Shown piece after piece: positions 21,582-28,946 of a stretch of DNA of 28,995 nt; the stretch's first letter is position 1; each line of letters starts with the position of its first letter. The notes beneath the pieces are model-generated. The model ran no database searches, was not told where the DNA came from, and saw nothing but the letters and a program-made list of their open reading frames with translations. Both the position numbers and the translations under genes were made by a program. This stretch comes from JACTMI01 sp964618415 (GTDB taxonomy: Bacteria; Acidobacteriota; Thermoanaerobaculia; Multivoradales; JAGPDF01). The stretch covers positions 1 through 28,995 of the forward strand of contig CAZUAT010000044.1 of assembly GCA_964618415.1 (NCBI GenBank), in the 5' to 3' direction.

Positions 21582-24007
21582 TCGCCGTGCGCCCCCTCCA
21601 CCGGAAGCTCCGCCGCGACGTCTGGCACCTGCGCGGCCCGTTCGGCGCCGTCGTTCTGGTCGTCGCCTCCGGCGTCTCGCTCTTCGTGGCGCTGCGCAGC
21701 ATGAACGGGTTCCTGCGCGGCGCCCAGGAGCGCTACTACCGCGAGTCGCGATTCGCCGAGGCCTTCGTGCCGGTCGCCCGGGCGCCGGTGGGCGTGGCGC
21801 AGGAGATCGGCCGGCTCCCCGGCGTCGCCGCCGTCGAGCCGCGCATCGTCGTCGACGTGCTGCTCGACGTGCCCGGCCTCGCCGAGCCCGCGACCGGCCG
21901 CTTCGTCTCGCTCCCGGACGTCGGCGGTAACGGCGTCGCCGGCGGCGAGGTCGGCCATCCGCGGCTCAACGACCTGCGGCTCGCGAGCGGGCGCCTGCCC
22001 GAGCGCGGCGAGCGCGGCTCCGTCGTCGCTTCGGCCGCCTTCGCGCGCGCCAACCGCCTCCGCCCCGGCGACCGCCTCGGCGCGGTGCTCCACGGCCGCT
22101 TCGAGCCGCTCACGCTGGTCGGAACGGCGATCGCGCCCGAGTTCGTCTACGAGATCCGCGGCACCGGCGAGATCTTTCCCGACAACCGGCGATTCGGCGC
22201 GTTCTGGATGGCCGAGAGCGCGCTCGCCGCCGCCTTCGATCTCGAGGGGCGGGCGAACGAGTTCGTCCTGACGTTCGCGCCGGGGACCACGGCCGCGGGC
22301 CGGGCCGATCTCCTGCGGCGGCTCGACGCGCTCCTCGCCCCGTACGGCCCGCTCGGCGCCTTCGACCGGAGCGAGCACGTCTCGCATCGCTTCCTCTCCG
22401 ACGAGATCGGCGAGACGGCGGTGACGAGCGTGCTCCTGCCAACGATCTTCCTCGGCGTGACGGCCTTTCTCCTCCACCTGGTCCTCTTCCGGCTGGTCGG
22501 CACCCAGCGCGCACAGATTGCGGTGCTCAAGGCGTTCGGATACCGGTCGCGCGAAGTCGCGGCGCACTATCTCGCGCTCGCGCTCGCCCCGGTCACGGCC
22601 GGAGCGCTCCTGGGGACCGCGCTCGGTTTCGCCTTCGCGCGCGCTCTCGCCGGCGTCTACGCCCGCTTCTTCCAGTTCCCGCCGGAGCTCGCCCGCTTCG
22701 TTCCCGACGGCGCCGTCGTCGGCGCGGCGATCGCCGCCGGCGTCGGCTCCGGCCTCGTCGGCGCGCTCCTCTCGGTCCGCGCCGTGGTGCGCCTCCCGCC
22801 CGCCGAAGCGCTCCGGCCCGACGCACCGGAGCGCTTCCGCCCCAGCCCTTTCGACCGCGGCGGGCTGCGGCAGCGGCTGTCGATTCCGGCGCGGAGCGTC
22901 GCCCGCCATCTCTACCGTCGCCCCGGCAAGGCGGCGCTCTCGCTCGTCGGGCTCGCGCTCGCGGGCGCGCTGCTCGTCGCCTCGCGATTCGCCTACGACG
23001 CCGTCGACTGGATCCGGCGCGTCGAGTTCGAGCACGTCCAGCGCGAGAGCGTCGCGGTCACCTTTCGCGAGGCGCTGCCGCGCGCCGCGCTCGACGAGCT
23101 GCGCCGTCTCCCCGGGGTCGTCGCGGTGGAGCCGTTTCGCGGCGTCGCCGCGGAGCTCGAAAGCGGCGGCGCCCGTCCGGCGCGCGAGCGCGCGGCACTT
23201 ATCGGCCACGCCGCCGGCGGCGAGCTCCGACGGATCGTCGATCAGCGCCTCGTCGCCCACGCTCCGCCGGCCTCGGGTCTCCTCCTGTCGCGCCGGCTGG
23301 CCGAGGAACTCGCCGTTTCCGCCGGCGACTCGCTCGACCTCCTCGTGCTCGACGGCCGCCGCCGGCGCGCGAAGGTCGGCGTCGAGGGGATCGTCGACGA
23401 CCTCCTCGGCGGCGTCGCCTACGCCGAGGCGGGCGAGCTCGCCCGCCTCGCCGGCGAGCCCGGGACCTTCTCCGGCGCCTTTCTCGCGGTCGATCCGCTC
23501 GCCGAACGGGAGCTCTACGGCCGCCTGAAGCGGCTGCCCGGCGTCGCCGCGGTTTCGACCCGTCGCGCCACGGCGCAGAGCTTCGACGCGACGATCGCCG
23601 AGAGCTTCCGGATCTCGCTCTCGATCACGATGCTCTTCGCCTGCGTGATCGCCGCCGGCATGATCTACAACGGGGCGCGCGTCGCGCTCTCGGAGCGCGG
23701 CCGCGAGCTCGCGAGCCTGCGCGTCCTCGGCTTTTCGCGCCGCGAGGTGGCGGCGATGCTCCTCGGAGAGCAGGCGGTGCTGACCGCCCTGTCGTTGCCG
23801 CTCGGCCTCGCCCTCGGCTACGCTCTCTGTCGCCTGATCGTGATCCGCTTCGAGTCGGAGCTCTTCCGCATCCCGCTCGTCGTCTCGGGCGCGACCGTCG
23901 CGTTCGCGATCGCGACGGTGGCCGTCGCGGCGGCTCTCGCGGGAGCGCTCGTCCGCCGGCGGCTCGACCGCTTCGATCTCGTCTCCGTCCTCAAGTCGCG
24001 GGAGTGA
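21578..24007 (+). CDS. ABC transporter permease with two FtsX domains
   Basis: Membrane subunit of 809 residues. The start is GTG at 21578 overlapping the ATPase stop (GTGA); upstream codons in this frame are a shadow. Layout: TM1 (about 18-38, FGAVVLVVASGVSLFVAL); a periplasmic MacB-like domain (about 50-270); TM2-4 with the first FtsX domain (TIFLGVTAFLLHLVLFRL, VLKAFGYRSREVAAHYLAL, GLVGALLSVRAVVRLPPAEAL, about 285-410); TM5 (about 450-470, AALSLVGLALAGALLVAS); a second periplasmic domain (about 480-670); TM6-8 with the second FtsX domain (LFACVIAAGMIYNGARVALS, LASLRVLGFSRREVAAMLLG, then TVAFAIATVAVAAALAGALV). This duplicated form (MacB_PCD plus FtsX twice) is common in acidobacterial exporters. 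The substrate is not known. Confidence 0.93.
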
Positions 24008-24011
24008 ACCG

Positions 24012-25187
24012 ATGCGCCCTCCGTCACGACGTCCGCTCTCTGTCGTCCTCGCGCTTCTCGCCGTCGTCGGCGTGGCCTACTGGTGGCTCCGCCCGGCGGC
24101 GATCGTGGTCGAAACGGCGCCGGTGAGCCGCGCGCCTCTCGAGGTGACGCTCGAAGAGGAGGGGCAGACGCGGATCCGCCCGCGCCACGTCGTCGCCGCC
24201 CCTGTCGCCGGTCGTCTCCTGCCGCTCGAGCTGCGGGAGGGAAGCCCCGTCGCTTGCGGCGATGCGGTGGCGCGGCTCGCGCCGCTGCCGCTCGACGCCC
24301 GCGCCCGCGAGGGCGCGACGGCGCGGCTCGAAGCGGCGCGGGCGACGGCGCGCGAGGCGCGCGCGGGCGTCGCCGAGGCGGAGGCCCTCGCCGCGCAGGC
24401 CGCGAGCACGCTGGCGCGCAAGCGCCGTCTCGCCGGGGAGCAGGTGGTGGCCGCCGAGGAGCTCGAGCTCGCGATCACCGCCGAGCAGAGCGCGGGCGAA
24501 GCGCTCGTCGCCGGCCGCGAGCGCGCGGTGGCGGCCGAGTGCGAGGCCGCGGCGGCGCGCTCGGTCCTGCTCGAGGCGGAGCGCGGCGCGACGATCGAGC
24601 TCCGCGCTCCGGCCGACGGCGAGGTGCTCCGCCGCTTCGAGGAGTCGGAGCGCGTGCTCGCGGCGGGAGAGCCGATCCTCGAGATCGGCGACCGGCGGCG
24701 GCTCGAGATCGCCGTCGAGCTGCTCTCGACCGACGCCGTGGCGCTCGCGCCCGGCCAGCCGATGCGGGTCGACGCCGGCCTCGCCGCGCCGCTCGCCGCG
24801 GCGATCTCGCACGTCGAGCCGGCGGCCTTCACCAAGATTTCGCCGCTCGGCGTCGAGGAGCAGCGCGTGATCGCCGTCGGCCGGCTGACCGAAAGCGCTC
24901 CCGCCCTGGGCGACCGCTTCCGCGTGCGCGCGACGATCGTCCTGTGGCGCGGCGAGGACGTGCTGCAGGTGCCGGCGGGGGCGTTGTTCCGCAGCGGCGA
25001 AGCCGGCTGGGCGGTCTACGCCGTCCGGGATGGGCGCGCCCGCCGCGTCGAAGTCACGGCGGGGAAGCGCGGCGCCCGGGCGGTAGAGATCGTCTCGGGG
25101 CTCGCCGACGGCGACGAGGTGATCCTCTATCCGAGCGAGAAGGTCGCCGACGGCGCCCGCGTCGAACGCGCGCCGGCGCCGCGCTGA
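24012..25187 (+). CDS. HlyD-family periplasmic adaptor (membrane fusion protein)
   Basis: Adaptor of 391 residues starting four bases after the permease stop. One N-terminal transmembrane anchor (about 8-27, SVVLALLAVVGVAYWWLRP). Lipoyl/barrel-sandwich halves flank a long Ala/Glu/Arg coiled-coil hairpin (about 93-185): first half RPRHVVAAPVAGRLLPLEL then GSPVACGDAVARL; second half IELRAPADGEVLRRFEES. Then a beta-barrel (about 225-310, LEIAVELLSTDAVALAPGQP) and the membrane-proximal domain (VLQVPAGALFRSGEAGWAVY, VTAGKRGARAVEIVSGLADG, DEVILYPSEKV). With the preceding ATPase and permease it forms a DevBCA/MacAB-like exporter; no outer-membrane TolC-type gene is in the window. Confidence 0.93.
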   Translation: MRPPSRRPLSVVLALLAVVGVAYWWLRPAAIVVETAPVSRAPLEVTLEEEGQTRIRPRHVVAAPVAGRLLPLELREGSPVACGDAVARLAPLPLDARAREGATARLEAARATAREARAGVAEAEALAAQAASTLARKRRLAGEQVVAAEELELAITAEQSAGEALVAGRERAVAAECEAAAARSVLLEAERGATIELRAPADGEVLRRFEESERVLAAGEPILEIGDRRRLEIAVELLSTDAVALAPGQPMRVDAGLAAPLAAAISHVEPAAFTKISPLGVEEQRVIAVGRLTESAPALGDRFRVRATIVLWRGEDVLQVPAGALFRSGEAGWAVYAVRDGRARRVEVTAGKRGARAVEIVSGLADGDEVILYPSEKVADGARVERAPAPR

Positions 25188-25194
25188 GCGCGAA

Positions 25195-25350
25195 TCAGCC
25201 CGGCGGCTCGCCCAGGTAGCCCGCGATCGTTTCCTTCACGCGGTCGGCTCGGCGGCCGAGCGTTTCGACGGCGTGGATGCCGATCGCGAGTCCGAGCTCG
25301 CGGAAAGCGAGCCGGCGCTCGGCCGGCCCGGAGCCGGTGCCGCGGTTGCG
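25195..25350 (-). pseudogene. C-terminal gene fragment of an unrecognised protein
   Basis: On the minus strand an open stretch of 51 codons ends in TGA at 25197-25195 and has no start: RNRGTGSGPAERRLAFRELG, LAIGIHAVETLGRRADRVKE, TIAGYLGEPPG. It looks like real amphipathic protein sequence (regular Leu/Ala heptads, balanced charge). An upstream in-frame stop (25359-25357) closes it after two codons. I have the impression of a C-terminal helix of a conserved acidobacterial protein but cannot name the family. The neighbouring bases 25351-25358 are a TCTTTTTC run after a short CCGGC/GCCGG stem (25323-25337), which might end ABC-operon transcription. Confidence 0.45.
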
Positions 25351-25376
25351 TCTTTTTCAGGGGGGCTCCGTCTGTA

Positions 25377-25410
25377 GGTCAGGTGCGCACACGAAGTGCG
25401 GCCCCTGACC
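25377..25410 (+). promoter_or_regulatory. Large two-part hairpin just before the DUF2703 ribosome binding site
   Basis: GGTCAGG (25377-25383) pairs with CCTGACC (25404-25410), and CGCAC (25386-25390) pairs with GTGCG (25396-25400) around loop ACGAA. The structure ends two bases before GAGGAG (25412-25417), the ribosome binding site of the arsenic-island gene. It may be an operator for a dimeric repressor such as ArsR or an mRNA structure that controls translation. It does not resemble the arsR-proximal palindrome at 28613-28628. Confidence 0.5.
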
Positions 25411-25426
25411 CGAGGAGATCCCGGTC

Positions 25427-26074
25427 ATGACCCAGCAGCAGCGCCCCGCCTCGTCGTTCCCCCACGCCCGTGTCCTCGACGTCGAGCTGCTGGCGCTCGA
25501 CCTGTCGAGTTGTACCCGCTGCACCGGCACGCTCGCCAACATCGAGAAGGCGTTCGAACTGGTGGGACCGGTCGCCGACTCGGTAGGAACCGCTCTTCGG
25601 CTGCGCAAGCGCCTCGTCACCTCGGAGGAGGAGGCGCGGCGTCATCGCTTCACGAGCTCGCCCACGATCCGCATCGCCGGGCGGGACATCGTCTTCGAGA
25701 CGCAGGAAAGCGCCTGCGGCTCCTGCTCCGATCTCTGCGGCTGCTCGGAGGGGACGGACTGCCGGATCTGGAGCTACCAGGGGGAGGAGCACGAAGAGGC
25801 GCCGGTCGGCCTCGTCGTCGAGGCTCTGCTCAAGGAAATCGTCGGCACGGCGCAGCCGGCGCCGGGTGGGTCGCCCGCCCGCTCCGACTACGAGCTGCCG
25901 GAGAACCTGCGTCGCTTCTTCGTCGGGAAGGCGGCGAAGGCCTCGGGGCGGCCGGGGCCGGAGTCTGGCGGCGTCGCGGCCTGCTGCCCGCCCTCCGAGC
26001 TCGCTACCTGTTGCGCCCCGGAGGAGAAGGCGGGCTGCTGCGCCCCCGCTGCGAGCACCTGCGGCTGCGCCTGA
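25427..26074 (+). CDS. DUF2703 thioredoxin-like protein with vicinal-cysteine repeat tail (arsenic island)
   Basis: Cytoplasmic protein of 215 residues, probable arsenic/thiol function. ATG at 25427 has GAGGAG nine bases upstream. The N-terminal domain (about 15-145) matches DUF2703: VELLALDLSSCTRCTGTLAN with C29-x-x-C32 in a thioredoxin-like position, then the substrate-side TSSPTIRIAGRDI and a Cys-rich loop ESACGSCSDLCGCSEGTDC. Such proteins are frequent in arsenic-resistance loci. After a Pro/Gly linker and a short helix (ENLRRFFVGKAAKA), the tail has three 9-residue repeats, each beginning CC: C186-C187 (CCPPSELAT), C195-C196 (CCAPEEKAG), C204-C205 (CCAPAAST), then CGCA. Vicinal thiols bind As(III), so the tail may be a metalloid-binding or chaperone module; this is inference. 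The sigma factor gene follows within 16 bases. Confidence 0.8.
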   Translation: MTQQQRPASSFPHARVLDVELLALDLSSCTRCTGTLANIEKAFELVGPVADSVGTALRLRKRLVTSEEEARRHRFTSSPTIRIAGRDIVFETQESACGSCSDLCGCSEGTDCRIWSYQGEEHEEAPVGLVVEALLKEIVGTAQPAPGGSPARSDYELPENLRRFFVGKAAKASGRPGPESGGVAACCPPSELATCCAPEEKAGCCAPAASTCGCA

Positions 26075-26089
26075 CGGAGAATGAACGCG

Positions 26090-26749
26090 ATGTCGTCCGC
26101 CACCTCCGCAGCCTCGATACCGCAGTGGGAGCGGCTGCGCGCCGAGCTCGTGCGCTTCGTCGGCGCCCGAGTGCGTGAGCCGGCGGCGGCGGACGACATC
26201 GTGCACGACGTCCTGGTCCGCGCGTTCGAGCAGCTCTCGGGGCCGTCGCCGCCGGATCACCTCGACGCCTGGCTCTACCGCGTGACGCGGAACGCGATCG
26301 TCGATCACTACCGCCGCCGCCAACCGGAGCGGCTGGCGGACGACTTCGAGCCAGCAGCCGCTCCGGCCGGGAGCCCGGACGACCCCTCGGCCGAGCGCAA
26401 CCTCGCCGCCTGCCTCGCGCCCCTGCTCGGCACGCTGCCCGATGCCTACCGGCGCGCGCTCACCCTGGCGGAGGTCGAAGCCCTTCCGCAGGCGGAGATC
26501 GCCCGGCGCGAGGGGCTCTCGCTGTCCGGAGCCAAGTCCCGGGTGCAGCGGGCGCGCCAGAAGCTGCGCGCGGCCGTCCTCGCCTGCTGCCGCGTCGAGA
26601 TCGATCGCCGCGGCGGCGTGATCGATTACGAGGGCCGGCCGGACGGCGCGGTTTGTTCGACGCCTAACGCGCCGGCGTCGGGTGCCGCGGGCGAGGTGCC
26701 GGGAACCAGTGCCGCGTCCGGTTGCAGAACGTGCAAACCGAGAGCATGA
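26090..26749 (+). CDS. sigZ: SigZ-like ECF RNA polymerase sigma factor
   Basis: Alternative sigma factor. ATG at 26090 is preferred to ATG at 26081 because GGAG at 26076-26079 is ten bases before the former but touches the latter; the alternative adds three residues. Region 2: VGARVREPAAADDIVHDVLV, RAFEQL, LDAWLYRVTRNAIVDHYRRR. Region 4: LGTLPDAYRRALTLAEVEAL, PQAEIARREGLSLSGAKSRV, QRARQKLRAA. It continues VLACCRVEIDRRGGVIDYEG, the C-terminal signature of SigZ with a vicinal cysteine pair. No anti-sigma gene is next to it, so the CC end or the upstream DUF2703 protein could modulate it. The last 30 codons run 86 bases into the convergent acr3 gene; that tail looks non-conserved. Arsenic-related regulation is an inference from context. 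Confidence 0.85.
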   Translation: MSSATSAASIPQWERLRAELVRFVGARVREPAAADDIVHDVLVRAFEQLSGPSPPDHLDAWLYRVTRNAIVDHYRRRQPERLADDFEPAAAPAGSPDDPSAERNLAACLAPLLGTLPDAYRRALTLAEVEALPQAEIARREGLSLSGAKSRVQRARQKLRAAVLACCRVEIDRRGGVIDYEGRPDGAVCSTPNAPASGAAGEVPGTSAASGCRTCKPRA

Positions 26750-27755
26750 CGGGCACTTCGACGAGGACGCCGACGACGGTGGCGAGCGCGGCGCCCGACT
26801 CGGGGCCGAAGAGCGCGATCGCGGTGGCGACCGCCAGCTCGAAGAAGTTGCTGGCGCCGATGAGCGCCCCCGGCGCCGCCACGTCGTGCGGCACCTTCAG
26901 CCACTTCATCAAGCCGTAAGCGAGGCCCGAGTTCAGGTAGACCTGGATCAGCAGCGGGATCGCGATCAGGACGACGTGGAAGAAGCGCCCGGTCAGGTTG
27001 TCGGCCTGGAAGGCGAAGATCATCACCAGGGTCGCGAGCAGTGCCATCACGGTGACCGGGTGGAACGCCGGCAGGAACCGCGCTTCGAACCACTGCTTGC
27101 CCTTGAGCCGCAGGAGCAGGATGCGGCTGGCGGCGCCGAGGACGAGCGGGATGACGATGAAGACGACGACGCTCGCGAGGAGCACGCCGAACGGCACGGT
27201 GAGGGTGCTCGCGCCGGTCACCAGGAAGCCGACGATCGGCGCGAAGAGAACGAGCATGATGAGGTCGTTGAGCGACACCTGGACGAGCGTGTAGGCGGGG
27301 TCGCCGTCGGTCAGGTAGGACCAGACGAAGACCATCGCGGTGCACGGCGCCGCAGCGAGGATGATCGAGCCGGCGAGGTACTGGTTGGCGAGCTCGGCGC
27401 CGATCCAGGGCTGGAACAGCACCCGGAAGAACAGGTAGCCGAGCGCCGCCATCGAGAACGGCTTGACCAGCCAGTTGACGAAGAGAGTGACGAGAATCCC
27501 CCGCGGCCGCTCGCGGACGGCGACGATCGATCCGAGGTCGATCTTCAGCATCATCGGGTAGACCATCAACCAGATCAGCACCGCGATCGCCGCGTTGATC
27601 TGGGAGCCCTCGCCGAGCTCGAGCGCGCGGACGGCGCCGGTGAAGCCGGGCAGGAGCTTGCCCAGTGCGACTCCGGCGACCATGCAGAGCGCGACCCAGA
27701 TCGTGAGATAGCGCTCGAAGACGTTGAGGCGCTTCGTCGTGCCGTCGGCCGTCAT
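26664..27755 (-). CDS. acr3: Arsenite efflux transporter of the ACR3 family
   Basis: Inner-membrane As(III) exporter of 363 residues with about ten hydrophobic helices (for example 15-35, 52-72, 87-107, 120-145, 155-178, 185-208, 228-250). Family motifs: LNVFERYLTIWVALCMVAGV near the N-terminus; the essential cysteine C138 in AAAPCTAMVFVWSYL; NDLIMLVLFAPIVGFL; and GASNFFELAVATAIALFGP near the C-terminus. All are intact, and length is normal. The start at 27755 overlaps the arsC stop (ATGA), and the order arsR-arsC-acr3 is a classical arsenic operon. The C-terminal Pro/Arg-rich end overlaps the 3' end of the sigma factor gene on the opposite strand. Confidence 0.96.
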   Translation of the reverse strand: MTADGTTKRLNVFERYLTIWVALCMVAGVALGKLLPGFTGAVRALELGEGSQINAAIAVLIWLMVYPMMLKIDLGSIVAVRERPRGILVTLFVNWLVKPFSMAALGYLFFRVLFQPWIGAELANQYLAGSIILAAAPCTAMVFVWSYLTDGDPAYTLVQVSLNDLIMLVLFAPIVGFLVTGASTLTVPFGVLLASVVVFIVIPLVLGAASRILLLRLKGKQWFEARFLPAFHPVTVMALLATLVMIFAFQADNLTGRFFHVVLIAIPLLIQVYLNSGLAYGLMKWLKVPHDVAAPGALIGASNFFELAVATAIALFGPESGAALATVVGVLVEVPVMLSVCTFCNRTRHWFPAPRPRHPTPAR

Positions 27756-28192
27756 CGAGGCTCTCCGGTTCCGGTCGTGGCGACTCCTTCCTCGGCGAGG
27801 AAGGCGCCGATGCGCCGGCAGAGCTCGTCGCGGACGGCGCGGAAGCGCTCCAGACCGTCGGCCTCGCTCTCGTCGTGGCCGGCGGGATCGGGCAGCGGCC
27901 AGTGCAGGCGGCGCGCGTCTCCGAGATAGACCGGGCAGGCCTCCTCCGAGCAGAGCGTGATGACCGTGTCGATCGCCTCGCGGTCGACCTCGGCGACGGA
28001 CTTCGATCGCTGCGTCGAAACATCGATGCCGATCTCGGCGAGCGCGCGGATCGCCAGCGGGTTGACGCGGGACGGCGCCGAGCCCGCGCTTTCGACCCGG
28101 AGCCGGCCGCCCGCCATCGAGCGTGCGATCCCCTCCGCCATCTGGCTGCGCGCGGAGTTGGCGACGCAGAGAAACAGCAGGCCGCGGGTCAT
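27752..28192 (-). CDS. arsC: Arsenate reductase, low-molecular-weight phosphatase type (thioredoxin-coupled ArsC)
   Basis: Reduces arsenate to arsenite, the form exported by ACR3. In 146 residues: P-loop C9-V-A-N-S-A-R15-S, redox cysteines C81 and C86 in LCSEEACPVY, and the general-acid Asp in WPLPDPAG (D102). This three-cysteine arrangement is that of the Staphylococcus pI258/Bacillus-type ArsC, coupled to thioredoxin. ATG at 28192 overlaps the arsR stop (ATGA), and its own stop overlaps the acr3 start in the same way, so all three genes are translationally coupled. The frame upstream of 28192 is a shadow of arsR. Confidence 0.96.
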   Translation of the reverse strand: MTRGLLFLCVANSARSQMAEGIARSMAGGRLRVESAGSAPSRVNPLAIRALAEIGIDVSTQRSKSVAEVDREAIDTVITLCSEEACPVYLGDARRLHWPLPDPAGHDESEADGLERFRAVRDELCRRIGAFLAEEGVATTGTGEPR

Positions 28193-28620
28193 CGGGTCAC
28201 CGCTCCGGTCGCCGCGCTGCGGACGCCGAGAGCCACGAGGTCGAGCTCGGCGGCGCACAACGTGGCAACCGGGATTCGGCGGAGGCGCTGGACCTCGGCT
28301 CGGTCACGCCGCGTGGTCGGGTCCTGGGAGAGGACCGCGAGCAGACTGGGCACCAGAGCGGAGCCCGCCGAGTCGTCCCGCAGCCGGTAGAAGACGAGCT
28401 TGCCCTCCTTGCGCTCTCGGACCAGTCCGCCGCGGGCGAGAACGGAGAGGTGCTGAGAGACGGTCGAGGGAGCCAGGTCGAGCACAGCCGTCATCTGGCA
28501 GACGCAGAGCTCGCCCCCGTCGAGCATGGCGAGGATCCGCAGCCGAGCGCCGTGGGCCAGCCCCTTTGCGGCCTCGACGAGCAGCGCCAGGGCCGGGTCG
28601 TTGTCTCGTCGTTTCGTCAT
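28189..28620 (-). CDS. arsR: ArsR-family metalloregulatory repressor
   Basis: Winged-helix repressor of 143 residues, released from DNA by As(III). DNA-binding part: GLAHGARLRILAMLDGGELC, then VCQMTAVLDLAPSTVSQHLS, then VLARGGLVRERKEGKLVFYR. The metalloid site ELCVC in the alpha-3 region (C-x-C) is the classical ArsR motif. ATG at 28620 is chosen because a perfect TATAAT lies seven bases upstream on the minus strand and would give a leaderless mRNA starting at or next to that ATG; a longer frame to 28647 would begin upstream of the promoter. First gene of arsR-arsC-acr3. A C-terminal helical extension (about 100-143) includes C-containing ATLCAAEL. Confidence 0.95.
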   Translation of the reverse strand: MTKRRDNDPALALLVEAAKGLAHGARLRILAMLDGGELCVCQMTAVLDLAPSTVSQHLSVLARGGLVRERKEGKLVFYRLRDDSAGSALVPSLLAVLSQDPTTRRDRAEVQRLRRIPVATLCAAELDLVALGVRSAATGAVTR

Positions 28621-28633
28621 GTGACGAATTATA
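28613..28633 (-). promoter_or_regulatory. arsR promoter and operator: TATAAT with overlapping palindrome at the start codon
   Basis: On the minus strand a consensus -10 TATAAT (28633-28628) stands seven bases before the arsR ATG. The perfect inverted repeat TTCGTCA-TG-TGACGAA (28613-28628) spans the ATG and touches the -10. No good -35 is visible at 17 bases (CTTGGA is only nine bases away). The design implies a leaderless transcript and repression by a dimer, presumably ArsR itself, sitting on the transcription start. Confidence 0.7.
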
Positions 28634-28660
28634 GAACGAAGATCCAAGGCGCCCCCGCCT

Positions 28661-28821
28661 CACCGGGCGGCCCCAGAGAACGACCGCTTGCGCGCCAAAG
28701 AGATGCCAGCGGCTGCCGAGTTGCGAGAGCTCGGCGGAGAGGGCGGAGAGAAGCTCAGAGATCGGGTCTCGACGGAGACCCAGTCCCGTCGCACGAAGTC
28801 GAGAATCTCGGCCCGGGTCAT
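28661..28821 (-). pseudogene. Fused remnants of a nucleotidyltransferase-type two-gene module
   Basis: Two short coding scars on the minus strand in different frames. First, ATG at 28821 begins MTRAEILDFVRRDWVSVET, which resembles the N-terminus of small conserved proteins found next to AbiEii-like nucleotidyltransferases. Second, from about 28771 the frame reads RRDPISELLSALSAELSQLG, SRWHLFGAQAVVLWGRP, the N-terminus of an AbiEii/AbiGii-type nucleotidyltransferase (pattern RWxLxGxxAVxxxGxxR), ending before the catalytic DxD. An inverted repeat GGGTCTC-GACG-GAGACCC (28764-28781) marks the junction. Both are truncated, so no function is expected. Recognition is by motif only. Confidence 0.5.
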
Positions 28822-28875
28822 GGTCGCAGGAGATCAGCGCGAGGACCCTCTTCGCCCATCGCCTCGCGAGCCTCG

Positions 28876-28917
28876 CGCGTGCCGGCACGCGCTGGCGCGC
28901 CGGCGGATCCGGATCCC
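28876..28917. repeat. Two perfect palindromes upstream of the last gene
   Basis: GCGCGTGCCGGCACGCGC (28876-28893) and GGATCCGGATCC (28906-28917) are both perfectly self-complementary and 12 bases apart. They lie 27-70 bases before the next start codon and could be operators or a folded leader. Confidence 0.45.
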
Positions 28918-28946
28918 GAATGCTGTTCGACTGGAAAGGAGAAATG

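Noticed and set aside
24012..25187. RND-type efflux pump adaptor
   Set aside because: The partners are an ABC ATPase and an FtsX-type permease in the same operon, so it belongs to an ABC tripartite exporter; no RND pump gene is present.
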